Assembly (NCBI GenBank): GCA_026119935.1
Contig: JALRMH010000015.1
Coordinates: forward strand, 62,001 to 126,000
Length of the DNA stretch: 64,000 nt
From: Endothia cerciana
Taxonomy: Eukaryota > Ascomycota > Sordariomycetes > Diaporthales > Cryphonectriaceae
Direction: 5' to 3'
Positions 31,990 through 44,700 of the stretch are shown in pieces. A program made the translations under genes and the position numbers. The notes under the pieces are model-generated. The model was not told where the DNA came from. It saw nothing but the letters and a program-made list of their open reading frames with translations, and searched no databases. Each line of letters opens with the position of its first letter. The first letter of the stretch is position 1.

Positions 31990-34482
31990 TCAATCCCCAC
32001 TTTCCCTCCCACACAGCGCAAGTATGTCCCCCGCCGCGAATACCTGCTTGATGAACCCGTCCGCCTCACCGATGATCCGCACGGCCTGATCCACGCTTGG
32101 CGAGCTCGGGTCTCCCAACACGCGCTGCCAGTTCCTGAGGAGCTCGCTGAGGTGGGCGCCTGCGGTGGGGAGGGAGGGGGAGATGACGCTCCGCAGGGAG
32201 GGAATCCGGGAAGCGGCCAGGAGGACGAGCATTGCGCCGGCCATGCTAGAAGAAATTTTGGCGTCAGGAGCCCATACTGGCAAGGACGACACAAGAGGCT
32301 TGGAGTAGGAAAGGGAAAAAAAAATTAAAGGAGAGGCCGAGGAACTCACGACAGCGAACAGATCCAAGTATCAACCAGTACGGTGTGCGCGAACCCCCTC
32401 AAGTTTAGCACATGCGACAGACAAGCCTCCAGACACATCCGGCACCCCTCCACCTCGCGCGCACTCGGCCCCTCCCCTACGCCGCTCCCACTCAGCATCC
32501 ACATCAGGTACGGGCGGTAGATGACACTCCGACACGTCAGGTACCTCTGGCGTAGGAACGCCCCGGCCTCCGTCTCCACATCGGCGGTGTCGACGGTGAA
32601 TCCGAACGCTGAGGGCAGTACGTCGCGCCACTCGTCGAGCTGGTGGTCGAGCTCGGCGACGACGGGTGGGAAGCGGTGCCGGTCGAGGGTGGCGTTGCGG
32701 GCGTAGAGGAGGTTGTGGACACGGTTGAGCAGCCGGCGCATGGAGATGCAGGCGAGGAGGTACAGGGAGGAGTGTTCTTCCTGGAGGGGGTTGGGGTGCG
32801 TCGCGTAGGGGAGGACGCCAGGGAGGGGAATGGAGGATTCGATAGGGGCGATGCCGGAGGGGGGCAGGGCGGAGAGTTCGGCCAGATAGTCGCTGATGTG
32901 TGGTGTCAGTCTATCGGGCGGTGGAGCAGAGCGAAAAGAAGGGTGTCAGAGCGTGTCGACAAGAAGATTCGCTATACATCTAGGAAGCGGGTTACAGGAT
33001 GTGGAGGGTTACCTTTCAAGGATATAACATGACCAAAATATCCGTCTGATACGCTCTTGATCTTCGGAACTCTCATCTGCAGGTCGGTAAGACAGAAGGA
33101 GAAGACATTTGGCAGAGGCGGCGTTGATGAACTCCCAAGCTTGCAGCGGGCGGCGCAGGAAAGCGAAGTACAGCCTGGCAGAGGTCAGCGCGCTACTTCA
33201 GGGCTATTTAGGTAAGACCCAAGGTAAGGGGATGATTCTCACGCTGTAAAGAACAGACACTGGGTCGCGTCTGATCCCACATCCATCTGTGCGACGTGCA
33301 GTCTCTTCAATGCATGATCAAAATAGAGGTCGCCCATCTCTCTCTGCTCAGCCCGTCTCTTTAATTGCTCGTCTGGCAGTGAAGTCCTCGAGGCGAGCCC
33401 GGCTACGGTCTGGCTGGCACAACCCAAAGCCATCGTTAGGTGCGCTAAGCAGCTCTCGACGGTATAATCCTCGGACACACCGGCGCTGAAACACTTAGCT
33501 GCTAGCCGGACCTTGTCCAGCTGTTGACGGGACAAGGTTGGATACCAGAAGTTGACGCTGTTCTGGAACGCCTCGAGGATCGCATCGATCTCCTCTTCCG
33601 AGACAAGTGGGTACATGATCGATGTCGGCCTCATCTTGACCGGGGCCCGGGACACTTCCAGCTCGAAGATGGAGACGTAGTCGTTTCGCAGGGAGGGGAA
33701 GACGTCGAAATGCGGCCACTGCAGAACCGACTCCGTGGTCGAGGTGTGCATGGAGTCAAGCACAGCATTCTCTAGATTGCTCTGGCCGTTCCTCGCATAG
33801 TCCGACGGGAGACGATTGGACTCACTGGCGGGACTCTGTTGTCGCTGATCTGCATGATAGGAGCGAGTATCTGTGACGGGAGATTCACCCAGGTGTGAGC
33901 TTCCGGAGAGCGGGGCGGCTCGAGATTGGAAGGATGGTGGACGGTCCAACAGCGGTGATACGGCCTAGAATCCGACTTCAGTATTTCGGCTCTGACCAGA
34001 AGACGAAGCTCCATGAGGACGCGGCACTGACTATGTTGGCGTTCATCTGCTGGAGGATCTTCTCAACCCGGAGGACACCTTCGAGGATGAGATCGCTCTT
34101 CCCCCTCCTGTTGTTGTCTTGATCAGCCCGAGGACCTCGGCCTGGTCTGGTTGTCCTCACTCACGAGTTCGCTTCGGACCCATACGTGCACTCGGTCTGG
34201 GAGACGGAGCACGAGGTACACGGGTTCAACCCATCGCATCTAGAGGGTGCTCGCCCGATCAGCCTGAACCGTTCATCCCGTAGGGCAGGAAGAGGCGTGA
34301 GGAGTAGGACCTAATCTTGCGGGATCGGCAAACATCGCACTACAGCTGCCTGGTCAGCCCTGGGTTCGTATAAGGGGGGCACAGAAGAAGCTCAGGGTTG
34401 CGGAGGCTCTCACCGCGTGTGAGGTTCTCAGCCTCTTCCTCGCCGACGCCGTCGAAGCTGTGTGACCCTGGTCGTCCAACAT
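31990..34482 (-). CDS. Zn(II)2Cys6 fungal transcription factor
   Basis: A DNA-binding regulator of 643 aa from eight exons: 34414-34482, 34311-34339, 34165-34239, 34032-34107, 33243-33964, 33013-33174, 32350-32892 and 31990-32245. All joins are GT-AG and phase-matched. The binuclear zinc cluster has Cys24, 27, 34, 40, 43 and 50 in the spacing CX2CX6CX5CX2CX6C, preceded by a basic RKRLRTSHA. A short linker helix (VLRVEKILQQM) follows. The middle-homology region typical of fungal_trans domains begins near residue 170 (LVSEEEIDAILEAFQNSVNFWYP) and includes FLRRPLQAWEFINAA, RRIFWSCYILESDYLAEL and RRLLNRVHNLLY. It should bind CGG-type sites in the nucleus. The target pathway is unknown. The next gene upstream is a MetE-like enzyme. 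Confidence 0.9.
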
Positions 34483-35314
34483 CACACCTGCATGATCGCC
34501 ACGTGGCAGCCCTTGTCGGCCGATATAAATCCAAATAAGGTTTTCCTAGGTTGACGCGAGATATCGACGCTGGGTGAGCGGCCGTGGGCTGTTGTGGATG
34601 ATGTGTTTGCGTCGGCCCGGAGCGTACCGAGAAGAGACGGCTCTGCCCCAGGCAAAACGCTGGGCAAGGATAGCGCGAGAAGACCTGGACACGCGGGAGG
34701 AAGGCGAATTCTTCCCAAAAGCAACTTAAAAATGATGCCAGAGGCTTGCAGAGAGAAGGTCTGGTTCTCTGCTGCAGTGTCAATTCCGGGGGGTGGAAAT
34801 GCGGGGCATCTGGGGATGGACGAGGAGAAGGGTGACGGGTGGTTAAATAGAGTAGGGGGATGCGAGGCCTGTCGCGCCCGTGGCCTGAGCGTCGGCCAGG
34901 GCACCCCAGCCCCTGAGTTGGCCATGCCAGGCAACCCGGGAAATTCTTTACGGTGGTCGTCCAAGACATGCTAGTGTTCTTCGAGGCACAGCGCTCTGCT
35001 GCTGCATGTCTCGCATATCAGGCGTGTCCCGCGTGCGATGGCACCCAGGAGAAAAGGTACATTGGGTTGAACTTCATCTTGTTCTGGGTCGACGATGATA
35101 ATCTTGAGGGGGTATTAATAACTACACAATGCCCCACCCTCATGGAAGTTGATTCCATGGCCCGATGTAGCCCCAGAGTAGCCCAAACGCCGTGCCTGCA
35201 ACCGGGCCTTAGCCGACCTCTGATGCTGTTGAAACTTTTCGTCCGATCCCGTCTTTCAAACCTCTGTTCTGACCATACGCTCTCCTTTTCCGCGTTGCCT
35301 CGTGCCGTAGCCCC
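34483..35314. other. intergenic, promoter of the Zn2Cys6 gene
   Basis: About 830 bp between the regulator's start and the 3' end of the MetE-like gene. Overlapping frames on both strands (34594-34974 and antisense) show no domain. No gene is called. Confidence 0.5.
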
Positions 35315-36608
35315 TTACGGCTCACCCCAGATCTCGTCAGCAATCTGCCTCGCCAGCGCCAGCTTCTTCTTCTCGTCCTCCTCGCTGAGGGGGTAACCGC
35401 TCTCGTGGGTGCTGAAGCCGCACTGCGGGCTGACGGCGATCTGCTTCAGGGCCTCCTCCTTGCTCTGGCCGGTGCCCTCAGCGACGAACTCGGCGGCCTT
35501 GTAGATGCGCCTCTTCAACTCCTCCTTGTCCTCCAGGTCCCGGAGCTTGGTGGAGATGACGCCCACGACGACGTTCCTGTTCTTGGGCAGGAACTTGAGG
35601 GGCTCGAAGCCGCCGGCGCGCTCGGTGTCGTACTCGAGGTAGAACGTGTCGACCTTGAGCTGCGTGAAGAGCTTCTGCGCGATGATGTCGTAGGCGCCCT
35701 CGGCGAAGTGGCGGCCGCCGATGAAGTTGCCGCGGCACAGGTGGACGCCCGTGTGCATGTCCGAGGGCGCCTTGGAGATGCAGTCGTTGTACAGCTTGAT
35801 GTAGGCGTCCAGGAGGTCGTCGACGGTGCCGGTGTTGTCCTTGTCCTCGGCCCAGCCCTGGCGGAACTTTTGCGAGCAGAAGTCTGTGGGAAACCTATCA
35901 GCCCAGGGCCCGCGGTTCATTGGACGTGTCACCGGTGTGGGGGGGGGGGGGTTGGGTGGTGAACTCACAAGCTAGGCCGGGGTCGTCGAACTGCACGTTC
36001 CTCAGGCCGGCCCTGTACAGAGCGTCGAGCTCGGCCTGGTAGACCTCGGCCACGTCCTGGAAGTACTCGGCATCACTAGCATACACGCCCTCCTTCCAGG
36101 CCCTGTTCTGCTTATACCGCATGTGGAACCACGCGGGCGTGATCAGCGTCAGCTTGATGTCCGCCCAGCTCTCCTTGGGCACCGCGGCCTGGATGAGCGA
36201 CAGCTCGTGCAGGTTGGACGCCCCGCCCCTGCCCGCCGTCCAGCCCAGCCTGCTGCCGGCGATGACGCTGTCGCCGGGCATGACCTGGCGGTCCTTCTCG
36301 ATCAGCGACACCACGTCCGGGTGGTAGAGCCGGAACATGGACGCCTCGGCCTCCTTGAGGGCCACGGTCCCGTCGAACTCGTCCCACATGTGGCCCCAGA
36401 AGCGCGTCCGGTTGTACTCGCCGGAGGTCACGGCGCGGAACCCCAGGTCCCGCTGCAGGCCGACCACGTCCGCGACGGACTGCCTCTCGAGCGCGGACAG
36501 GCCGACGGCCTCGGGCGTCTTGCCCTCACGGATGGCCTCGCGCGCGTCCAGCAGGGGCTGGGGCCGGAGGAGCGAGCCCAGGTGCTCGGCGCGGAAGGGT
36601 GGGGCCAT
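35315..36608 (-). CDS. single-domain MetE-like (cobalamin-independent methionine synthase C-terminal) protein
   Basis: Encodes 402 aa in two exons, 35969-36608 and 35315-35883. The 85-nt intron is GTGAGT...ACAG in phase 1 and contains a run of 13 cytosines. The fold is that of the catalytic, zinc-binding half of MetE: FRAEHLGSLLRP at the N-terminus, the SGEYNRTRFW segment, then FDDPGLAYFC across the splice. The zinc ligands are retained as HTGVHLCRGN (His and Cys) and SPQCGFST (Cys), with YLEYDTERAG between. True fungal methionine synthase is about 765 aa with an N-terminal half that is absent here. The protein probably uses another methyl donor or alkyl thiol chemistry in the cytosol. The UROD/MetE superfamily also includes such single-domain enzymes. 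Confidence 0.87.
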
Positions 36609-38327
36609 CTTGGGGGTTTGGGGGAGGAGTGGTGAGGACAGGTGGGGCTTGGGAAGGCTTCTCTGGGGTGTTCTTTTGATGGTGTTCGAGATCTCTTGGA
36701 GACCTGGATTTTGCTTTGTGTTTCCTTTTCTTTTTCTTCCCGCTTGAACAGGTCAGGGCAGACGAGAAGAAGCTGCAGGGCTTGTCAGTCGCCTCAGAGG
36801 CCCCGCTCCCGAGGTCTCGTCAGCGCAGAACTTCTTGCGTCCTATTCGCGACCCATTGTTTTGGGTCGCCGGCGGAACCAGGCCGAGGAAGGGTCTCTAC
36901 TCGACGGGTGCGGGGCGAAAGCAGCTAATATCCATGGGATGCTCCATGCCGTCCCGGAGCCTACTTCTGAGCAACATTTAACTAAACCTCACCTCGCCTC
37001 TCGATGCTGTCGATGGATGCTCGCTCGTATGCCATGTGCTCACTACTGCATTTCGGCATCCAGCTCAGTCCCCCTTCTTGATCTCAGCCATGCGTCTACG
37101 GGCCATAGTATTGTACGTACTACATAGTAGTAGGCTTGTTGTGCCTGTGGGACAATCCACAGTGGACAGTCTTCATTGGGACAGCGACAGGGATCTACCC
37201 ACCCATCATTACCCGTAGTTTACCCGCAAACGGGCCCCGGCTAATGGTCGGGATGTATCATAGTAAAATTTCAGAGATAGGCAAAATTTTGACCAGAGAA
37301 TTAGGTAAGTCTTGCTAGTTCTCACCCACTATACCGTCTCAGTCACTTTGCTTTTCTATTATAAGTATATATCAAAGTTCTCGTCTAAAATAAAAATAAA
37401 AAATAAAAGAAGAAAAAGACCATTACTTGGAACATAACCTTAGTTGCGTCTATTATACATAGGTAAGATCTCATTCATGAGGGCTACCAGGCTTACCGCG
37501 CCAAGAACGGAGGGTCCCGAGATGAGGCGAAACAAGCAACCTTTCGAGCACCAGGATGGAAGAAACAATCTTGAGAATTGAATCTGTCCAATTAGAAAAA
37601 GAGATCCAGAACGGCTATTTGGGTCTCCCAGTCTGGCTTATATGCCCAAAACCGCCAGGGTTGGGGTCTCTGCAGCCCCAACGAGGGTCGAAAGAACACT
37701 CACTGCTACTCCGCCAACCCATCAAACACATTTCCGATTGTATAGTCTACCGGAAAGCCTGCAGGAAAGAAGAAGACAACTCGAGAAGAGGGGGGAGGGG
37801 GAGGGGGAGGCCGTCGAGTTTCTTGATCACGTCACGATCCGGTACGAAGGCCCAACCCGCGCGTCAGTACCAGATCGTGGACTTGGGAAGACCACCTGGG
37901 TGACGAGCCAGGCGTCCGCAGATGATGCTGTCAGGCGCGGTGCTGATGGCGTCGGCGAGGAGCCAGCCCTGTCCCGAGGTCTGCGAAGATAGCGCCACAC
38001 GAATAGGTGGTGCCCACCTGGGTCAAGGTCAGATCCAAGGTCGTATCATATGTCGTAGGTGAAGGAGAGCATGGTCTGTGAGTATTCTCAGGCTGAGGAA
38101 CCTGGGAACCTGACGGGGTCCCCATGGGCACTACTACAAGGGGTATAGGCTGTCACTGGATACAAACCTCTCAAAGCACAGGAGGATATGGGATCTCGGG
38201 GGTTACAGTGTCTGATTTGGATTATAAAAGCGGAGCTCGTGCACAGGCCCAACCGCTCCTCGGACGGCTACTGCAGGGAGGCAGGAAGAAACAGCCTCGT
38301 CTGAGGACGATGGTTAGGGATTAAGGA
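36609..38327. other. intergenic, mixed composition
   Basis: About 1.7 kb with a T-rich leader-like tract near 36708-36745, a CATAGTA motif at 37104-37110, an AT-rich stretch at 37376-37420 and a G/A-rich tract near 37788-37810. Frames at 37556-37992 have no recognised domain. No gene is supported. Confidence 0.5.
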
Positions 38328-39997
38328 CTAGGCGGCCTCCTTCGCGTCCACCTGCACGTTCATCGTGTTCAGCACCGTCTGCGCGCTCCTCTTCTCGAGC
38401 GACTTCTTGACCGGGTTCGGCGCGGAGAAGACCTCCTCCAGCTCCTCGAGCGTCCGGTCCTTGGTCTCGGGGAAGTAGAAGTACATGACCAGGGCCTCGA
38501 GCAGATCCCAGAATATGAACACTATGTAGAAGAAGTAATGGATGTGCTCAAAGGCCGGGCCGGACGAGTACGCCAGGATGACGCTGGAGACAGAAGATGC
38601 GAAGTTGCCCAGGGCGGTGCCCTTTGCGCGGGTCGCCGTCGGCAGTGTCTCGGCGATGTACATGCTCTGGAGCGGGGTCCAGCCGAACGAGAAGACGATG
38701 CCGAATATGAAGATGAAGGCGACGGTGGCATTGCCCGCGGAGTGGTTGGACGGGTCGTCCAGGGATACTTTGGAGGTGCCCGTGATGATGGCAAAGCACA
38801 CCGATGAGAAGATGATGCTGTACAATAGGATGGGCCGGCGGCCGACCACATCCGTCATGCGCGCACCGAGACAAGAGCCGATGAGACAGAGGGCCGGGTT
38901 GATGCCGTTGATGGCCAGGACGGTGTGCTCGGCAGTGATGCCGGCGTTGTTCAGCATCGTCGCCATGTAGTATGACGACAAGGAGTTGCCGCTCAGCTGG
39001 CCGAAACAGGCCATCCCGATGACACAGATGAGCCGGCGCCTGGCCGAGTGGGTGTTCCAGAGCTCGCGGTAGTCCCACCACCTCTTGTCCGAGGCCTCCT
39101 TGGAGATCTGCTGGAGCATCTCCTTCATCTGCAGCTGCACGTAGGGGCTTTCCATGTCGCCCTCGCCATGGTACTTGGCGAGGACCTGGGCGGCCTGTTC
39201 GTGCCTGTCCTGAGCCACGAGCCAGCGAGGAGACTCGGGCAGTAAGAAGACAAACAGGCACACGATGCCCGAGGTGATCATCTGGCACCAGATGGGGATG
39301 CGCCATGCCAGATTGTCATTGTTGATGTAGGCGCAGCCGTAGGACACCCAGGAGGCGATGATGGAGCCGATGTACCAGGTACAGTTGTAGAGGCCGGTGA
39401 GGGTGCCGCGGTACGCCGGGTGGGCCATCTCGCTGACGTATGTCGGCGCCGAGACGCAGCAGAAGCTCACGCCGAAACCGAGGACGAAACGGCCGCCGAG
39501 GAACTGGGCGCTGGACTTGGAAGGGGCCTGGATGCAGGTCCCGACGATGACGAGGAGGGACCCGATGAACATGCCCCAGCGCCGGCCGAGGTAGTCGTTT
39601 GTCGGGCCGGTGAGGAAGACGGCAGCTACAGAGCCGATGTTGTACATCATGAAGACGATGCCGATGCTGGAACCCTCGGTGGTCATGTGGAAATAGTGCT
39701 GGTACGCAGTCATCCCGTTCAGAGAGCCCATGAGAGAGCCATCATAGCCGTTCAGGGCCCTGGGGTGGCAAAGGTGATCAGTTTGAGCCCTGGGTACGCT
39801 GGAACGGCCCACATGCCACAAAGGACTCACCCGCAGAGGTATGCAACAGCCAGGACGAGATAGAGGCGGACCATGGGCCAGGTCCACGGCGAGATCTTCT
39901 CCTTGGTCGTCTCATGGGCAATATGGACGGCGGTGTCGACGGTGTGCAGGTCGTCCTGGTGGTCGATGCCAGGCGACTTCTCGTCAGCGGTAGCCAT
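38328..39997 (-). CDS. MFS sugar/lactose-permease-like transporter
   Basis: A sugar:H+ symporter of 532 aa in the plasma membrane. Exon 1 is 39831-39997 and exon 2 is 38328-39759, with a 71-nt intron GTGAGT...CCAG in phase 2. The family signatures are DYLGRRWG in the loop between helices 2 and 3, the PESPRWLV motif at the end of helix 6, GRR after helix 8 and PETKDRTLEELEEVF at the C-terminus. The start at 39997 (MATADEKSPG) gives a typical 60-residue cytosolic tail; an in-frame ATG at 40090 would lengthen it. It is divergent from the GH2 beta-galactosidase gene, the arrangement known for LAC12/LAC4 in Kluyveromyces lactis and lacpA/bgaD in Aspergillus nidulans. That makes lactose or another beta-galactoside the likely substrate, by inference. 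A TATATAAAGG-like TATA box lies about 125 bp upstream. Confidence 0.88.
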
Positions 39998-41719
39998 CGT
40001 GTCTCTTGGCAGGCTTGCTATGGCCGGCCTCCTGCTTCTGGTGATAGATCCTGCAGAGACGCGAACGGTGGAGCCCATCTGGCGTGACACGAGACGTCCG
40101 CGGGAGGATGCGATGGAGAGAGCCTTTATATGCGCAAAGGCAGGCGAGGCACAGCAGCTGCAGGAGACGGATGCAGAGCAACGTCGAGGCGAGTCCAGCC
40201 TGGCCTAGCGGCAAGGATCACAAGCCCGTGTCGCCGCTCACGCGACCCTCTTCACAGGCGACGGCGGCCTGGCACTCATGGTCGTTGGGAGGCAATGCGC
40301 CGGGGGGGCCTGCATGCCAGGCCCTCTGGACCCCTTCCCCTTCCGGCTGGGGACATTGGGCTTGACCGTCTTCCCCGCACTGCGATTATTGGTTCTTCTT
40401 CTCGCGGGCAGAGCCAAGGGGTGACGCTGGCGTGTTGTCTGCAGGGCATACCGTAGTGATACGGCAGGGTTCTGGCGCGAGCTGGCGTGGATTGGCATGC
40501 TCTGGCCGGCTCCGAGGGCTCCGGGCTCAGGTACCACCATCTACCGTGCTATACCTATATCTGTACGCAGCACACGTGGTAGTATGGACTATAGTGGGTG
40601 GTGAGCTCGAAATACCGTCTTGTGTGAGGTGCGCATATAACATTCCACGCCTCGTTCTGGGGTCTCCAGTTCCTTGGCCGTGGTGCCCCCCCGCCTTTAC
40701 CCCGGGCCACCAGCGCTGAGAATTGGCTGATGGTCAGGACAGGAGGCAGGGTGCAGGGGCCAGGGACCAGCCTGGGGTGATCGCTGCAGTCAGGCGAGAA
40801 CCCACTCCTTACCCCAATCTTTCGGCTCCGTCATCCCCGTACACAAGTAATCGTACTATGGTACCACCCGTTGGTACCGCCAGCCATAGTAATTTCGATA
40901 CTAGACCCGGATGAATTGGGATGCCGAGGAGTACTGCACGACTCGTCCCTGCGGCCTGAACGTCCGGGGCTCAGAGCTCTTGTGGCTATGGTAGATGATG
41001 GTCTTCGCACACGGGGGAGTTCAGGCCTACCTCTCCAGCAGGAGGAAGACGTACATAGAAGTCAGGTCACACCACCAGAAATCCAGGGGCGGCCACTCTT
41101 TGTAGTACGGCGCTATGACGAAGAGACCAACAATAACATCATATGGAGTACTCTACCACGGGGAAAACGCCCCTCCCCAACTAAATATTTCTTAGATTAT
41201 ACTCATTTCGACGCAATCGGTAGCCTGGCTGTCCTATCTGCTTGCTGGCTGCTGATTAGACTTGGTCGTGTATTTTGGCTTGCGAGGTTCGGGTGAAGGA
41301 AAGTGGGGGGATTCCGATATGGGGCATCTTGAGTGCGGGGTAGCAACGAACCCCCCCCCTCCACCCCCCCTCCACCCCCCTCCAGAAAATGGGTGGAATT
41401 CACCTCGATGACCGTATAGGAATATTTCTCGTGGAATTCAACGCCCGGAATCCGCAGTCCCACGGAATATCTGCATAACTCTCGTCTCGTCTGTTGTGCC
41501 TTGTGGTGAGGACTCACGTCCGCAGGTGTCATCCATTGTGGGCCGCAGAGTAACACTCCAGCAAGGTACAGGCATTGCGGCATCCCGAGGTTCCAAGGCC
41601 AAGGCGGATAGATCACCGCGGGGCGACGGCCGTCCTGGCCTAAATACTGCGGGCTCCCCTTCTGTCGCCGGCCTGTCCTCTCCTCTTGTCCGTTGCGCTT
41701 CTTGTTGTGATCCATCCCA
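39998..41719. promoter_or_regulatory. divergent promoter region of permease and beta-galactosidase
   Basis: A 1.7-kb region between two divergent starts. On the permease side are a TATA-like box near 40124-40133 (minus strand) and CreA-type SYGGRG matches at 40347-40352 (CTGGGG) and 40373-40378 (CCCCGC). On the beta-galactosidase side are GCGGGG at 41618-41623 and a TAAATA at 41641-41646, about 75 bp before the ATG. CreA represses alternative sugar genes when glucose is present. Such 6-bp matches are common by chance, so function is inferred from placement. Confidence 0.5.
41618..41623 (+). promoter_or_regulatory. CreA-type site GCGGGG upstream of beta-galactosidase
   Basis: An exact SYGGRG match about 97 bp before the beta-galactosidase ATG and just upstream of a TAAATA box. 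This is consistent with glucose repression, but the motif is short. Confidence 0.4.
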
Positions 41720-44700
41720 ATGGGCCAGTGTCTCAAGATGGCCCCCGCCGGCATCCCCCTCCAGGAGGACAAGCAGAGTCCAGACTACTGCAACGAGGCC
41801 GTCTTCAGGCGGAACTGTCTTCCTGCCCGCTCGTACTTCATCCCGGACACCTCACTCCTGCTCAACGGCAGCTGGGACTTCCATTACGCCTCCACGCCTC
41901 TCGAGGCGCCGGGGCCCGAGGCCGTCAAGGACACGGCTTGGACAAAGCAGAAGGTCCCTGGCCACTGGCAGCTGCAGGGCTACGGAAAGCCTTGGTACAC
42001 GAACGTCCAGTTCCCAATTCCTGTCTGCCCCCCACACGTACCGACCGAAAACCCAACCGGCACCTACAAGAGGACCTTCTTCGTGCCGGGCACATGGGAT
42101 GCCTCGGCGCAGCTGAGGTTGCGCTTCGACGGCGTGGACAGTGCTTATCATGTCTGGGTCAACGGGGTGTTGGTAGGCTATGCCCAGGGGGCGAGGAACC
42201 CTCACGAGTTCGACGTCTCCGAATATGTGGAGACGGGCGGCCCCAACGAGCTGTTCGTCCGGGTCTACCAGTGGTCGGACGGCACTTATATCGAGGACCA
42301 GGACCAGTGGTGGCTCTCAGGTACCTCGCCTGCTCGCGATCCTGCCAGGACGCCCGGCTGACAGGCTGTGTCTTAGGCATCTTTAGAGACGTCCACCTCC
42401 TCGCCTTCCCTACCGACGCGCGGATCGAGGACTGGTTCATCCGAACTGATCTCGACGACAAGTACGAGAATGCCACTCTTCAGGCTACGATCGATGTCTT
42501 GAGCGGAAGGGCAGGGACAGTTGAGCTCACGCTTTCGGAGCTGGACAGGAACGGCGGTGCCGTGGTTGGGACCAAGACGGTCGACGTCGGATCTGGGTCT
42601 TCTAAGCTTGACATATCTCTACCTGTGACCAAGCCGGAGAAGTGGACTGCCGAATCTCCCTATCTTTACTCCGTGAGGCTGACCCTGAGGGCATCTTCAT
42701 CCGACCCCTATACCGTCACCCAGAGGATCGGGTTCCGCAAGGTCGAGCTGATCGACGGCCTCATGACCGTCAACGGCTCCCGCATTCGCCTGCGCGGCGT
42801 CAACAGACACGAACACCACCCTCGCTTCGGCCGTGCGGTGCCCCTCGAGTTCATCAAGCAGGACCTCCTCCTTATGAAGACCCACAACGTTAATGCCCTC
42901 CGTTGCTCTCACTACCCATCCCACCCCAAGATATTAGACATGGCTGACGAGCTGGGCCTCTGGGTCATGGACGAGGCTGACCTCGAGTGCCACGGCTTTT
43001 ACGACGCAGTCGCAAGACCCCAGGATATCCCGGAACATATGGACTACGAGGAGCGAAAGAAGTTCACTTTTCCCCAAGCCGCCAAGTTTACCACCGACAA
43101 CCCGACCTGGAAGGAAGCGTACGTAGACCGCATGAGGGACATGATCCAGCGCGACAAGAACCACGCTTCTGTGATTATATGGAGCTTGGGCAACGAGGCT
43201 TTCTACGGTCAGAACCACAAGGCCATGTACGAGTACGGAAAGGAGGTCGACCCTGGAAGGTTGATACACTACGAGGGCGATGTGCACGCCGAGACTGCGG
43301 ACATGTACAGCTACATGTACCCCCCGATCGAGCGACTGCTCAAGCTGTCACAGACGGAAGGCGTCAAGGGCGGCAAGTACGAGAAGCCGGTGGTACTCTG
43401 TGAATATGGACATGCCATGGGCAATGGGCCAGGGTGGCTTGAAGACTATGAGGAGCTGTTCAGGACCCATCCGCGCTTGCAGGGCGGATTCATCTGGGAG
43501 TGGGCAAATCATGGCCTGTGGAAAGAAGATGGTGACGGGACTGGCAAGGGTGGCTACTATGGCTATGGTGGCGATTTCGGTGATTTCCCCAACGACAGCA
43601 CGTTCGTCATGGACGGCTTGTGTTTCAGCGACCATGAGCCTACGCCAGGCCTGACCGAGTACAAGAAGGTCATCCAGCCGGTAGGTTTCTCTGTGGATGG
43701 CGACAAGCTCAGCATGGAGAACTACTACGACTTCGCCGACCTGTCCCACCTGGTCGCCTCGTACAAGGTGGAGAAGCTGGGCCAGGAGTAAGTGCATTGC
43801 TCCAGGCTTTGGCTGATTCGTGCCATACTGACCGAACTGCAGGAGCAGACTACTTGCCTCGGGCAAGCTCGACATACCCGATATTAAGGCGGGCAAGAAG
43901 GGCGAGATTGATCTAAAGAGCGCCCTTTCGAAGTTCAAGAGCAACAAGGACGTATTCGTGACGGTGTCTTTGGCCAACCGCGACGAGACCCCTGGGCTCA
44001 GCGCCGGGCACGAGGTTGCGTGGACGCAGTGGCAGCTCTACAGCACCGCACAGTCACGATCATCGTTATCGCTTGGCAGGCCCTCCTCCTCGGTCAGTGT
44101 TACCTCTGCTGGATCCAAGGTTACGGTCTCTGGCCCGCACTATACTTTCGAGTTCGACCGTGCCCGCGGTGCACCCACCTCCTGGGCCGTGAATGGCGTG
44201 TCTATCCTCGAGGCCGACCCCTCGACCGGAGTTGCCATCATCCCCTCATTCTGGCGCCCCGCCACAGATAATGATGTCCCGGACTCTCTGCCATACTGGC
44301 AGCGCTTCGGTGTCGACATCTTGGAGTCTCAACTGCGCTCCTTTGAAATCGACACCTCGGACCCTGGCAAGGCAGTCCTCAAAGCGCGCACTTTCATCAC
44401 ACCCCCTGTGCTAGCATGGGGCTTCGATGTCGAGATCGAGTATACTGTTACCAATACCGGCGCGCTGGAGATTGATGTCAAGAGTCTCAAGCCCAACGGT
44501 GCGATCCCCAAGCACGTCCCGCGGGCAGGCTTCAACCTCCGCCTGAGCAAGCACCTAGACACCGTCTCCTGGTACGGCCTCGGCCCAGGCGAGAGTTATC
44601 CGGACAAGAAGTCCGCCCAGCGCACGGGCATCTGGACAGTCCCTACGGTCAAGGACCTGCAGGTGCCCTATGAGGTGCCGCAGGAGAATGCCAACCGCAT

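Noticed and set aside
35405..36747. Long frames antisense to the MetE-like gene
   Set aside because: They are Gly/Ala/Val/Arg-rich shadows produced by the high GC third positions of the real gene.
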